Of a stretch of 64,000 nucleotides of DNA, positions 18,391 through 27,425 are shown piece by piece. A model generated the notes under the pieces. That model searched no databases. It had not been told where the DNA came from and saw only the letters and a list, made by a program, of their open reading frames with translations. The number at the start of each line of letters is the position of its first letter. Position 1 is the stretch's first letter. The translations under genes were made by a program, and so were the position numbers. This DNA is from Bacillota bacterium (GTDB taxonomy: Bacteria > Bacillota > Clostridia > Christensenellales > JAEXRW01): NCBI GenBank assembly GCA_023454175.1, contig JAEXRW010000010.1, forward strand, positions 124,001-188,000, written 5' to 3'.

Positions 18391-19038
18391 ATGATGATAA
18401 AGTGGCTGGGGCATTCATGCTTCAAACTCAAAAACAGCGAAGGAAAGGCAGTCGTAACGGACCCGTTTGACGAAAAAGTGGGGTATCCAGTCCCCAATGT
18501 ACGGGCGGACATCGTCACGGTAAGCCATGGTCATGGCGACCACAGCAACATGCGGGCGGTCCAGGGTGAACCCACGGTCATCCGTGAACCGGGGGTACAC
18601 GAATCTGCAGGCATCCGTATCACGGGCGTGGAAACGGCGCATGACAACATGGGCGGAGCTAGAGCAGGCAAGAACGTAGCGTTTGTGGTCGAAATGGACG
18701 GCATCCGTGTCTGCCACCTGGGCGACCTGGGGCATGTACTCTCCCCCGAACAGATCAAACAGATCGGCCGGGTGGACGTGCTGCTGGTGCCGGTGGGGGG
18801 TACCTACACCATCGACGCAAAAACGGCGGCTGAGGTGTGTGAATCCCTCAACCCAAACATCATCATCCCCATGCACTACAAGCTGGACACGGTGACGTAC
18901 CCCATCGATACGGTGCACCCCTTTCTGGACATCATGAAGAAGCACTATGACGTGAGTTCCATCGGGGACAACAAGATTGAGATCGACGCCAGCAAGGCGA
19001 AAAAGCGGCAAAGGGTCGTCGTATTGAATTACTATTAA
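18391..19038 (+). CDS. UPF0173 metal-dependent hydrolase (MBL fold)
   Basis: A 215-residue metallo-beta-lactamase-fold protein. Metal ligands are seen in GHSCF (first strand), SHGHGDHSN (HxHxDH), HLGDLGH and the late PMHYKLD. It matches the YtkL/UPF0173 group, whose natural substrate is not established. A GGAGGT site lies 13 bases before the first of two adjacent ATGs. It ends at a hairpin terminator. Confidence 0.85.
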   Translation: MMIKWLGHSCFKLKNSEGKAVVTDPFDEKVGYPVPNVRADIVTVSHGHGDHSNMRAVQGEPTVIREPGVHESAGIRITGVETAHDNMGGARAGKNVAFVVEMDGIRVCHLGDLGHVLSPEQIKQIGRVDVLLVPVGGTYTIDAKTAAEVCESLNPNIIIPMHYKLDTVTYPIDTVHPFLDIMKKHYDVSSIGDNKIEIDASKAKKRQRVVVLNYY

Positions 19039-19055
19039 CAGATAAAGCATGCTTC

Positions 19056-19086
19056 AAGGCTTCCGGGCAATTCCGGGAGCCTTTTT
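19056..19086 (+). terminator. Intrinsic terminator after UPF0173 gene
   Basis: AAGGCTTCCGG paired with CCGGGAGCCTT (one wobble), 6-nt loop, then a T run. Confidence 0.8.
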
Positions 19087-19185
19087 GCATGCAATGAAAG
19101 AGCACAGGGATCAAAAGGATATGGACACCAAAGGGATGCCTATATATGATATAATCGTGTCATATCAATCGGGAGGTCAATCAAT

Positions 19186-19602
19186 ATGTCAGAAAGCGAT
19201 GCGCTTCTCGCCTACTGCGGCCTGTACTGCGGCAATTGCCTTTATTTCCAGAACACCTCCAAGGGGATCAGCACAGACAGAGGGGATGGGACGTATGAAG
19301 ACTGCGTGGGGTGCAACACCGATAGAGCCACCCTCTGGTGTACCGAATGCGGCATCAAAAAATGCAACCGGCAAAAGGGAATCCGCTTCTGCCTCGAATG
19401 TGGCGATTATCCTTGTGAGATGATGACGGGATTCATGGACGACCCGAAATATCCCTACCACAAGGAGGTGCCGGACAATATGAAGCGGCTTTTGGAAACG
19501 GACCCGAATACATGGGCGCAAGAGATGGACAAGAAATATACCTGCGGGGAATGCGGGAAGAAATTCACCTATTTCGACGCCTGCTGCCCGAAGTGCAAAT
19601 AA
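19186..19602 (+). CDS. DUF3795 Cys-rich protein
   Basis: 138 residues. The N-terminus AYCGLYCGNCLYF is the DUF3795 signature. Many further Cys pairs follow (CVGC, CTECGIKKC, CLECGDYPC), with an added C-terminal zinc ribbon, CGECGKKF ... CCPKCK. Metal binding is very likely; function unknown. GGGAGGT precedes the ATG and a terminator follows at once, so it is monocistronic. Confidence 0.85.
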   Translation: MSESDALLAYCGLYCGNCLYFQNTSKGISTDRGDGTYEDCVGCNTDRATLWCTECGIKKCNRQKGIRFCLECGDYPCEMMTGFMDDPKYPYHKEVPDNMKRLLETDPNTWAQEMDKKYTCGECGKKFTYFDACCPKCK

Positions 19603-19610
19603 CTTTTTGA

Positions 19611-19650
19611 ACAAAGGTTTCCGCAATTATATGCGGGAACCTTTGTTTTT
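19611..19650 (+). terminator. Intrinsic terminator after DUF3795 gene
   Basis: ACAAAGGTTTCCGC pairs with GCGGGAACCTTTGT and a TTTTT tail. Confidence 0.9.
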
Positions 19651-19734
19651 ATTGATCCATGGATAAAAACTTTTGCTATAATAGCGATAATACCTGTTTA
19701 TCCAGGCATTATCATGAATATCAAGGGGTAAAAG

Positions 19735-20400
19735 ATGATTAAACTTTGTATCTTTGACCTGGACGGTACGCTTGTGGACTCACTGGATGACCTGGCTTTC
19801 AGCATCAACCGGGCAATGAAAACTCACGGACTTCCAGCGCGCAGCCGCACGGAAGTACAGTATGCGCTGGGGATCGGCGTGGACTACCTGGTGAAAACCG
19901 GCATCCCGGAGGCGCTATATTCCGAGGAACTGCATAAAAGGATAAAGGCGGAACACGTGGCCTATTACTCCGGGCACTGCACGGACCGGACGAGGCCATA
20001 TGCGGGCATACCGGAGATGCTCCAGACGTTGCACGAAACGGGCTTGAAACTGGCGGTATCCACCAACAAGCCGCATATCTTCCTGGACAAGATCATGCAT
20101 GACCTGTTTGAAGGCGTTCCGTTCGTCAAAATCACGGCCGCGGGGGAATACCCGCACAAGCCCGACCCCACGGGAGTCGTCGCGATCCTGGAAGAAAACC
20201 ATGTCCAGCGGGAGGAGAGCCTCTATATCGGGGATACTGATATAGACATTAAAACAGCTATAAATGCCGGAGTAGGCAGCGTGGGCGTAACATGGGGCTT
20301 CCGGACCAGGGAAGAACTCGCCGAAGCGGGCGCAAAAAACATCATTGCCAGGCCCGGCGAATTGGTGGATTTGGTTCAGAAACTGAATACTAAGAGCTGA
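19735..20400 (+). CDS. HAD-family hydrolase, phosphoglycolate phosphatase-like
   Basis: 221 residues with HAD motif I (FDLDGTLVDS), motif II (AVSTNKPH), motif III Lys (GEYPHKPDP) and motif IV (YIGDTDIDIKTAINAG). The alpha-helical cap between motifs I and II places it in the Gph/PGP-like C1 group. It probably dephosphorylates 2-phosphoglycolate or another small phosphate ester; substrate is not determined by sequence. The start ATG follows AAGGGG. Confidence 0.85.
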   Translation: MIKLCIFDLDGTLVDSLDDLAFSINRAMKTHGLPARSRTEVQYALGIGVDYLVKTGIPEALYSEELHKRIKAEHVAYYSGHCTDRTRPYAGIPEMLQTLHETGLKLAVSTNKPHIFLDKIMHDLFEGVPFVKITAAGEYPHKPDPTGVVAILEENHVQREESLYIGDTDIDIKTAINAGVGSVGVTWGFRTREELAEAGAKNIIARPGELVDLVQKLNTKS

Positions 20401-20479
20401 TAGCATAAATACACTCTGTGTGAAGCATCAGCAAGTTGATCAGCAAGCGGTCACGACATTGGACAGGCGGGGTGAAAAG

Positions 20480-20794
20480 ATGGCAAATGAAATGTGTCCT
20501 CTGTGCAATATACTGAAGAGCATGGACGCATCCTCCACGGAAGAAACAAAGTCGGATGCAGTTGTCAACACATATAAATCACTACAACGAACTATTGCTG
20601 CAGCACGTGCCATACTTTTGTATGGAGCGAAAAAACGGCGGAGCCGATCCAAAAGGCTGCTGCCATGTGACTATATCAAACGTCTGGCAACTCATTATCT
20701 GCATGCATTATGCCAAAACCAAAAAGGCAGAATTTTATCACCAAAAGAAGCGCAGATTCGGTTGACATGCCCTGCACGCTCCTTTAGAATATAA
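20480..20794 (+). CDS. Possible small Cys-containing protein
   Basis: 104 codons from an ATG behind GGCGGGGTG. The N-terminus MANEMCPLCNILKSM looks genuine. From about 20,560 the +1 frame (MERKNGGADPKGCCHVTISN) is equally protein-like, so the gene may be frameshifted or the true end misjudged. No domain recognised. It lies between the HAD gene and pyrG. Confidence 0.3.
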   Translation: MANEMCPLCNILKSMDASSTEETKSDAVVNTYKSLQRTIAAARAILLYGAKKRRSRSKRLLPCDYIKRLATHYLHALCQNQKGRILSPKEAQIRLTCPARSFRI

Positions 20795-20845
20795 AAGATG
20801 TGGCGTTCGTAAGGGCGCCAAAAAAAGTTTCGGGGGAAAATCAAC

Positions 20846-22462
20846 ATGTCTGCCACCAAGTACATATTTGTGACGGGCGGCGTGGTTTCCTCGCTGGGCA
20901 AAGGCATCACCTCTGCCTCGCTGGGGCGGCTGCTGAAGTCTCGAGGACTCAAGGTATCCATCCAAAAATTCGATCCCTACATCAATGTCGACCCCGGTAC
21001 CATGAGTCCCTACCAGCACGGTGAAGTCTTCGTCACCGAAGACGGCGCCGAGACCGACCTAGACCTGGGGCATTATGAACGCTTCATAGACGAAAACCTC
21101 TCCAAATACAATAACTTCACAACCGGAAAAGTTTACAATACCATCCTGGAAAAGGAAAGAAGGGGAGACTTCCTCGGCGGAACGGTACAGGTCATCCCCC
21201 ACATCACCAACGAAATCAAAAGCTGTATCAAAAGCGCAGAGAAAAACAACGACCCGGATGTGGTCATTACGGAAATAGGCGGCACGGTGGGCGATATCGA
21301 ATCGCTCCCTTTTTTGGAAGCCATCCGCCAGATGAAATGGGAAGTGGGCCCCAACAACTGCCTGTACATACACGTCACACTCGTCCCCTACCTGGGCATG
21401 ACGGGGGAGCTGAAAACCAAACCGACACAGCACAGCGTGAAGGAACTGCGCTCTATCGGCATCCAGCCCGACATCATCGTATGCCGGACCGAGAAGCCCA
21501 TTTCGAAAGACCTGAAAGATAAGATCGGCCTTTTCTGCAATATCGACGGGCGGCATGTGGTGCAGAACCTGGACGCGGCGAGCATCTATGAAGTCCCGCT
21601 GCTGCTGCAAAAGGAAGGCCTGGACGACATGGTCTGCGAAAAGCTGGACATGCGCTGCAAGAAGCCCAAGCTCAACGACTGGATCGAGATCGTGGAAAAG
21701 CACAAAAACCCCCAGAAAAAGGTGCGCATCGCACTGGTGGGCAAATACGTGGAACTGCACGACGCCTATTTATCCGTGGCCGAATCCCTCACGCATGCAG
21801 GCATCTTCTACAATGCCTGCGTGGACATCCGATGGGTATCCGCTGTTTGGCTGGAGGAAGACGCGAAAAATATTGAGAAATACCTCAGCGATGTGGACGG
21901 CATCCTGGTGCCCGGCGGGTTCGGCGAACGCGGCATCGAAGGCAAAATCATGGCCGTGAAATATGCCAGGGAGCACAAGATACCCTATTTCGGGCTATGC
22001 CTGGGCATGCAGATGGCTGTCATCGAATACGCGCGCAATGTGCTCGGGTTGGAAGATGCGCACAGCTCGGAATTCAACCCCTCCACAACAAATCCGGTGA
22101 TCGATATCATGCCCGAACAGAAGAAGATCAAGGGACTGGGCGGCACCATGCGCCTGGGGGCATACCACTGCAACCTGATACAGGGCTCTCTTGCAGGAAA
22201 AGCCTACGGGACATCCCATGTGAATGAACGCCACCGCCACCGGTACGAGCTGAACAATGCCTACCGCGACCAGCTTCAGAAGGCGGGGCTCAAGGTCTCG
22301 GGCGTAAACCCGGAGCTGGACCTGGTGGAGATCATGGAGATACCGGAACATCCCTGGTTCGTGGGCGTACAATTCCACCCAGAATTCCGCTCCCGTCCCA
22401 ACAGGCCTCATCCGCTTTTCCGCGACTTCGTCAAAGCGGCGCTGGACTACCTGGGGCGATGA
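20846..22462 (+). CDS. pyrG: CTP synthase
   Basis: Makes CTP from UTP, ATP and glutamine, the last step of de novo pyrimidine synthesis. The N-terminal synthetase domain starts with the classic FVTGGVVSSLGKGITSASLG P-loop. The C-terminal class I glutamine amidotransferase domain has the Cys nucleophile in FGLCLGMQ and the His-Glu pair in FHPEFRSRP. The length, 538 aa, is normal. The ATG lies behind a weak GGGGG-type site. A perfect terminator follows at 22565. Confidence 0.97.
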   Translation: MSATKYIFVTGGVVSSLGKGITSASLGRLLKSRGLKVSIQKFDPYINVDPGTMSPYQHGEVFVTEDGAETDLDLGHYERFIDENLSKYNNFTTGKVYNTILEKERRGDFLGGTVQVIPHITNEIKSCIKSAEKNNDPDVVITEIGGTVGDIESLPFLEAIRQMKWEVGPNNCLYIHVTLVPYLGMTGELKTKPTQHSVKELRSIGIQPDIIVCRTEKPISKDLKDKIGLFCNIDGRHVVQNLDAASIYEVPLLLQKEGLDDMVCEKLDMRCKKPKLNDWIEIVEKHKNPQKKVRIALVGKYVELHDAYLSVAESLTHAGIFYNACVDIRWVSAVWLEEDAKNIEKYLSDVDGILVPGGFGERGIEGKIMAVKYAREHKIPYFGLCLGMQMAVIEYARNVLGLEDAHSSEFNPSTTNPVIDIMPEQKKIKGLGGTMRLGAYHCNLIQGSLAGKAYGTSHVNERHRHRYELNNAYRDQLQKAGLKVSGVNPELDLVEIMEIPEHPWFVGVQFHPEFRSRPNRPHPLFRDFVKAALDYLGR

Positions 22463-22564
22463 TAATGCTGACTGGCGCATGAAAACGTATCTCCCGGTAC
22501 ACACCGTACTGTACGGGAGACGGAAAATGACAGATCGTGGTGCAAACTGTGTTTATGCAAATGA

Positions 22565-22602
22565 AGGGATGGAAAATGATAATTCCATCCCTTCTATTTT
22601 TC
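22565..22602 (+). terminator. Intrinsic terminator after pyrG
   Basis: AAGGGATGGAA pairs perfectly with TTCCATCCCTT across a short loop; a T-rich tail follows. Confidence 0.9.
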
Positions 22603-22708
22603 ATGTCGGAAAATGATGCAGCGTATCGAAAACCTACATTTCCCGTGCAATAAATGAATATAACATGCAAAAAGTCTCAAAACGCCCTTCAAAAAACTTA
22701 CATAATGC

Positions 22709-22745
22709 TTGTAAAACAGTAATGATATGTTATAATACATACTGT
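22709..22745 (+). promoter_or_regulatory. spo0A upstream promoter with dyad
   Basis: TTGTAA (22709-22714), 16-bp spacer, TATAAT (22731-22736). Inverted arms ACAGTA (22716-22721) and TACTGT (22740-22745) enclose the -10 box and could be an operator. A hairpin GCAAGCC ... GGCTTGC (22825-22851) lies in the 5' leader. Confidence 0.55.
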
Positions 22746-22867
22746 ATAATTAATGTAAAACAAATCAAATCAGTTATTAGTTTTGAAATAATCTTTTAGT
22801 TTGACATATAGTATCACAAAGCAAGCAAGCCTTCCATTTATGGAGGCTTGCCGTGCTTCGGGGGCAA

Positions 22868-22874
22868 TGTCGAA
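22868..22874 (+). promoter_or_regulatory. 0A box in the spo0A leader
   Basis: TGTCGAA, the exact core of the Spo0A recognition site, 24 bases before the spo0A start codon and just ahead of its ribosome site. It suggests autoregulation. A 7-mer can occur by chance. Confidence 0.5.
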
Positions 22875-22897
22875 ATATAACGAAGGAGGAAGAAACC

Positions 22898-23677
22898 ATG
22901 GCAGAGAAGGTCAAGGTATTGCTGGTGGACGATAACCGGCAGCTGCTGATGTCCCTGAAAGACTATTTTGCTCGGCAGACCGATGTCGAAGTATGCGGCA
23001 TAGCCGAAAACGGGCATCTGGCGGTGGAATTTCTCAAGAGTTCAAAGGTGGATGTGATGATCCTGGACATCATCATGCCGCAAATGGACGGATTGGCTGT
23101 GCTGGACTGGCTGGCGAACCGCGAGATCGAAAGCATCCCCGACGTCATCGTCGCGACTGCGCTGGGGCATGAGGACATCGTGCGCAGGGCCAGCGAAATG
23201 GGTGTGAAGTACTTCATGATGAAACCCATTTCAGCGGAACAGCTCCACAAGCGTATCCTCGAGATCCGCGGCCGCAGGGAGATCAAACGGGCGCTGCCCA
23301 CCAAAAACCCTGTGAACCCTATTTCCATGAACGAAGAGATCACGAGCATCTTTCTGACCATCGGGATCCCGGCTCATATCAAGGGCTACCATTTCCTCCG
23401 CGAAGGCGTGAAGATGGTGGTGGAAAACAGCGAGATCATCAACAGCATCACCAAACAGCTCTATCCGGGGATCGCAGCCCATTTCAATACCACATCCAGC
23501 AAGGTGGAACGTGCGATACGGCATGCCATCGACGTAGCATGGACGCGCGGGCGCATCGAAAACATCAACCAGATATTCGGATACAATATATACACCAAGA
23601 ATGACAAGCCCACCAATGGCGAATTTATCGCGCTGGTTGCGGACAGGCTGCTCATGGAGAGGCAAGCATCGGCATAA
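22898..23677 (+). CDS. spo0A: Sporulation master regulator Spo0A
   Basis: A response regulator that, when phosphorylated, starts sporulation. The receiver domain occupies residues 1-125 (VLLVDDNRQL with the acidic pair, phospho-acceptor Asp in MILDIIMPQMDG, Lys in MKPIS). The C-terminal Spo0A_C DNA-binding domain (~150-260) has the invariant recognition region SSKVERAIRHAIDVAW. The start is ATG 22898 behind GGAGGA; an earlier in-frame ATG at 22853 would add a non-conserved stretch. The order here is pyrG-spo0A-sipL; spoIVB, often next to spo0A, is absent. Confidence 0.97.
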   Translation: MAEKVKVLLVDDNRQLLMSLKDYFARQTDVEVCGIAENGHLAVEFLKSSKVDVMILDIIMPQMDGLAVLDWLANREIESIPDVIVATALGHEDIVRRASEMGVKYFMMKPISAEQLHKRILEIRGRREIKRALPTKNPVNPISMNEEITSIFLTIGIPAHIKGYHFLREGVKMVVENSEIINSITKQLYPGIAAHFNTTSSKVERAIRHAIDVAWTRGRIENINQIFGYNIYTKNDKPTNGEFIALVADRLLMERQASA

Positions 23678-23700
23678 TACAAAACCGTATAAAGCAGAAG

Positions 23701-23731
23701 TTATCCACAATATTATACACAATGTGGATAA
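23701..23731. promoter_or_regulatory. Cluster of three DnaA boxes
   Basis: Perfect TTATCCACA (23701-23709) and its inverse TGTGGATAA (23723-23731) flank TTATACACA (23713-23721, one mismatch). Three boxes in 31 bp directly downstream of spo0A are unlikely by chance. The site could titrate DnaA or couple replication to this locus; the inverted pair could also form a hairpin. Confidence 0.65.
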
Positions 23732-23782
23732 CCCGCAGGCGATCTTCCAACTATGACATGGCAAACATATATGCCTGTACCG

Positions 23783-23820
23783 CGGAACAGAAAAGCAGGG
23801 CTTCTGTTCCGTTTTGTTTT
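23783..23820 (+). terminator. Intrinsic terminator after spo0A
   Basis: CGGAACAGAA / TTCTGTTCCG stem, about 9-nt loop, TTTTGTTTT tail. The rest of 23732-24086 shows no gene. Confidence 0.9.
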
Positions 23821-24086
23821 AGTGATGAGCCCTCGGTAATCCGCGACGGATCAACGCCACGAAGCAGCTGGCAAAAGGCGGATACGGAGTCCGATCCGAC
23901 ATACAGCCAGAACAGACTAATCCACTACAGGTTTTCTTTAGCACAAAGCCATAATACGCATGATCCCAATCAAGCCCATGGCTGGGACAATCCTTCCTCC
24001 ACCATAAAAATTATATGTATATTTGCCGTCCTGCGAATATAGATATATTACGAGAAAGATATGGCTTAGGGAACGGGGAGGGCTAT

Positions 24087-25607
24087 ATGATGAAACAGAC
24101 GCAGGAGCAATTGAAAATAACGCAAGGTTTGCCCAGGATCGTCGCGCAGGCCTCCATCGAAGGCGATCTGGAACTGCCAGCCGGTTCGGCAGACATGGGC
24201 AGCATCCTCTCGGTGGAAGCTTACCCCGATATCCAAAGCGCCGAAGCAGTGGAGGATGGCGTGGTGATGGACGGCACGGCCGATATCACCGTCCTTTATG
24301 TGGATACGGAGGGATCGCCCGAGGGCATCACACTCACGACGGGATTCAAACATACCGCTCAGGCGGCGGGCGTGACGCCCGGTATGGATGTGGAAGCCGA
24401 GCCGCAGATCGTCAACCTGACATATGAGATGACAGGCCCCAGGAGCATCACGGTGCAGGCCGTGGTGGAGATGGATATCGCCGCGCAGGGGGAAAGAGAC
24501 GTGAGCGTGATGCAGAATGCCGCGGCGGACGGACTCCAGCTGCTGGCGCAGCGGCGTCCGGTGCCGGACCGCTGCTGCATGCAATCCTCCTCCACTGTGG
24601 TGCGGGAGGACATCGCCGTCGCTCAGGGCGAACCGCCTGCCGTACGCGTCCTTTCATGCCGTGGCTGGTCGCGGGTGAACAGCTCCCGTTTTGAAGACCG
24701 CAGGCTGATCGTACGGGGTACGCTTTTCCTCACCATCACCTATGCCACGGCGAATCCCAGGCGGCCCGCAGCCCAGGTGGTACGGAGCCTGCCTTTTGAA
24801 CAGATGCTCCCAATGGACGGGTGTACGTCCTGTGACCGCAAACGGGTGCGCTCCTTCGTACGGGATGCAAACTGCAGGATGGAGGATGAGGGCCGCGTCT
24901 TTGCCGCAGCGGCCACTATCGTGGTCAGCGCGCGCTGCTGCGACATGCGGATGCTGGAGACGGTGGCTGATGCATACTCCACACAGCGCAGGATCGGCGT
25001 TACGCCCATCGATATAGGCTACCAGGGGAATCCCGTGGAAGCCGGCGGGCCGGTATCCCTGCGCGAAATGGCCCCGGTGCCCGAGGGTATGCCGGCCATG
25101 GAAGAGCCGATGTTTATCCTGGCAACACCCATGGTGACGGGGAAGATGGCCACCGAAGGCGCCCTGTCGGTGGAAGGGCTGGTGACGTGCAGGGTGGTGT
25201 ACCTGACCCAGGAAGGCATGCTGGCTGCATATCCGGTGGAAGTGCCCTTCATGAGCCAGATGCGGGCCGAGGGCGCGGAGGATGGCATGGACGTGGCAGC
25301 GAAGGCAATGGTGGAGCAAGTGTCCATGGGGATGAACGGCGAACTCCGCATCGAGCTCCAGATCGAGGCGCAGGCCGCGGGCATGGAGCGGATGACTGCC
25401 GTGGCGGAGCTGAGCGAAGAAGGGGAACTCGAGACGGGCAGAGGTATCATCGTGCACTTCACAGGCGAGACGGATACGCCCTGGAGCATCGCGAAGGAAT
25501 ACGCGCTGACGCCGGAGGAACTGGCCAAAATGAACCCGGGCATGAAGGGCGAGGTGGCCATGGGGCAGAAGATCATCATCTTTAAACCCTTTGAGATGCC
25601 GATGTAA
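24087..25607 (+). CDS. sipL: SipL-like spore morphogenesis protein (SPOCS/DUF3794 repeats + LysM)
   Basis: 506 residues with repeated SPOCS/DUF3794-type beta domains in three blocks (about residues 1-170, 170-310 and 330-450). The C-terminal LysM ends WSIAKEYALTPEELAKMNPG ... GQKIIIF. This is the architecture of SipL, which in Clostridioides recruits SpoIVA to the forespore surface through its LysM domain. The start is ATG 24087 after GGGGAGGG. In this organism it would act in the mother cell during coat assembly. Monocistronic, with its own terminator. Confidence 0.82.
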   Translation: MMKQTQEQLKITQGLPRIVAQASIEGDLELPAGSADMGSILSVEAYPDIQSAEAVEDGVVMDGTADITVLYVDTEGSPEGITLTTGFKHTAQAAGVTPGMDVEAEPQIVNLTYEMTGPRSITVQAVVEMDIAAQGERDVSVMQNAAADGLQLLAQRRPVPDRCCMQSSSTVVREDIAVAQGEPPAVRVLSCRGWSRVNSSRFEDRRLIVRGTLFLTITYATANPRRPAAQVVRSLPFEQMLPMDGCTSCDRKRVRSFVRDANCRMEDEGRVFAAAATIVVSARCCDMRMLETVADAYSTQRRIGVTPIDIGYQGNPVEAGGPVSLREMAPVPEGMPAMEEPMFILATPMVTGKMATEGALSVEGLVTCRVVYLTQEGMLAAYPVEVPFMSQMRAEGAEDGMDVAAKAMVEQVSMGMNGELRIELQIEAQAAGMERMTAVAELSEEGELETGRGIIVHFTGETDTPWSIAKEYALTPEELAKMNPGMKGEVAMGQKIIIFKPFEMPM

Positions 25608-25637
25608 AGGATATTGACAGCACCATATAATTGTACG

Positions 25638-25666
25638 AACAGCCCCGAAAAACCGGGGCTGTTTTT
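25638..25666 (+). terminator. Intrinsic terminator after sipL
   Basis: ACAGCCCCG pairs with CGGGGCTGT, A-rich loop, TTTTT tail. Confidence 0.92.
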
Positions 25667-25790
25667 ATATATCTGACACCTTTTCCAGGTAGATTATCGA
25701 TATTTTCTCGCCGGGCATCGCTAACCCCTTATCAGAATATTGCCGATATATTAAATGACCTACAATCCATTATGCCATCAGGAGGCCGAC

Positions 25791-27329
25791 ATGCTGACCA
25801 TTCACAAAAGAGTATTGACCGTATTGCTGACACTTTTGTTGATCACTTCCCTGCTTTTTACCGGGTGTACAAACGATCTGAATCTGCTAAAGGAACCTAA
25901 AACGGCATGCGTAGTCATTGCCCGCATGCTCAAAAATAACGAAGTGGATCAATTAATTGATATTCTGAAAAATACAAAAGAGAAGATCAGCGTATTCCCC
26001 CAGCTTTTTTATTCCGTTTCGCCCGAAGTGACGTGGACACCTGCGGATAAGGATCTCGAGCATGCCATAGATGCCATCCAGAGGATCTATGCGGGGGAAG
26101 CAGGGCCCGAATATGCAGCGGGTTGCCTCGAGGCTCTGTGCCAATACCATATAAACCCCGTCTTCGGAATCAAGCTGTATCAGGGGATCGCGGGTAGATA
26201 CGGGGAAAAGGGTGTTGAAACGAGAACGGAAGAAGCCAGACAGATCTGCAAGAGCATAACGGACAAAGATGTGCTGACGAATAAAGCCGGATTGCTCAAG
26301 GACCTGTACGCCGCAGAGAGCGATCCCAAAGTCAAACAGATCTATATCGACATGCTCAATACATACCCCGAGACACCCGGTATCCTTTATGACGCGTACC
26401 TGAGGTATTTTGACGACGGGTATGTGGCCTTGCTGGGTGACCTGGGGGTACCTGCGATTTTAAACCTGCTTCAGGTCGCTGATTTTTCCAAATGGTCAGA
26501 CAGTGGTAAACTGACCCGCCCCGAAAACCAACCAGTCATGAATATAGTGATACAAAAAGCGCCCAAGGACGAACTTGTGAGTTATCTGGATCCGGGCAAA
26601 AGCACAAACAGCAATATACAGACCGCAAAGGTTGCATCATTTATCTGTTCAACGGCGGATCCGGGGTATCTGGACAGTGTATTGAAATTTGCGCGGAGCC
26701 ATATGAACGATTATACAAGCGGAGATAAGGCTTACAGCATCAACGACCTATTCATCGTCTTTGAAGGATACCAGATGGACGATAAAATCATGGGGTTCCT
26801 CAGGGACGCATACAGCGCAGCGCCTGAAGCGTCTGAAAGCCGGGAAAAAATAAATTCGTTCATAACCTATGCATTGAACAAGGTCCCGCTGAAAACATAC
26901 CAGGATGCATTCACTGCCCGGAATACAGGGGTGCAAACCAATGACAAGATGGTTGTGATCATCGCACATGATGAACTGGACAAAACTACGAAGTTCAGTT
27001 TTTCACCTTTGACATTCATGAGTATCCCCGAGGCAAAGCGCCCTTCCTTCGACAACCTGTATGGGGCAAGCACCGTGATTTATGTGCATTATGTATATGA
27101 AAACCCGAAGCCGTATTCCTTCATGGGGCCCGCCACTGTAACGGGTTACCAGACGAACTGCATCCTGCAAAAAGTCGATCTCAGCACCGGGCAAGTCCTC
27201 GCAGAGAAAAAGCTGTACGGAAAGCCCCTGCCTGAGAGGACGGCGGTAAACCGTGATGCCACGATGTTTGCACATGATCCGCCGACGGACGAAGAAGTAA
27301 ACGCCAGCGTGGTGGAGATGGCCCAATAG
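25791..27329 (+). CDS. Large putative lipoprotein
   Basis: 512 residues from an ATG behind GGAGG. A signal peptide ends in a lipobox (LLFTGC), so Cys about 24 should be lipidated and the protein anchored outside. The body (~50-370) is mostly alpha-helical with short repeating helix pairs, possibly HEAT-like. The last ~130 residues are beta-rich (FSFSPLTFMSIPEAKRPSF, VIYVHYVYENPKPYSF). I recognise no family. It ends in a terminator and stands alone. Confidence 0.6.
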   Translation: MLTIHKRVLTVLLTLLLITSLLFTGCTNDLNLLKEPKTACVVIARMLKNNEVDQLIDILKNTKEKISVFPQLFYSVSPEVTWTPADKDLEHAIDAIQRIYAGEAGPEYAAGCLEALCQYHINPVFGIKLYQGIAGRYGEKGVETRTEEARQICKSITDKDVLTNKAGLLKDLYAAESDPKVKQIYIDMLNTYPETPGILYDAYLRYFDDGYVALLGDLGVPAILNLLQVADFSKWSDSGKLTRPENQPVMNIVIQKAPKDELVSYLDPGKSTNSNIQTAKVASFICSTADPGYLDSVLKFARSHMNDYTSGDKAYSINDLFIVFEGYQMDDKIMGFLRDAYSAAPEASESREKINSFITYALNKVPLKTYQDAFTARNTGVQTNDKMVVIIAHDELDKTTKFSFSPLTFMSIPEAKRPSFDNLYGASTVIYVHYVYENPKPYSFMGPATVTGYQTNCILQKVDLSTGQVLAEKKLYGKPLPERTAVNRDATMFAHDPPTDEEVNASVVEMAQ

Positions 27330-27346
27330 TACCTGTCGATCCATAT

Positions 27347-27376
27347 AAAAAGCCGGGGATAAAAACCTGGCTTTTC
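27347..27376 (+). terminator. Intrinsic terminator
   Basis: AAAAGCCGGGG / CCTGGCTTTT hairpin with T tail, between convergent lipoprotein genes. Confidence 0.75.
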
Positions 27377-27425
27377 TAGTATGTCAAGAGCATCTGCACC
27401 CAGCAAACGTGAGATACCGGTTAGG

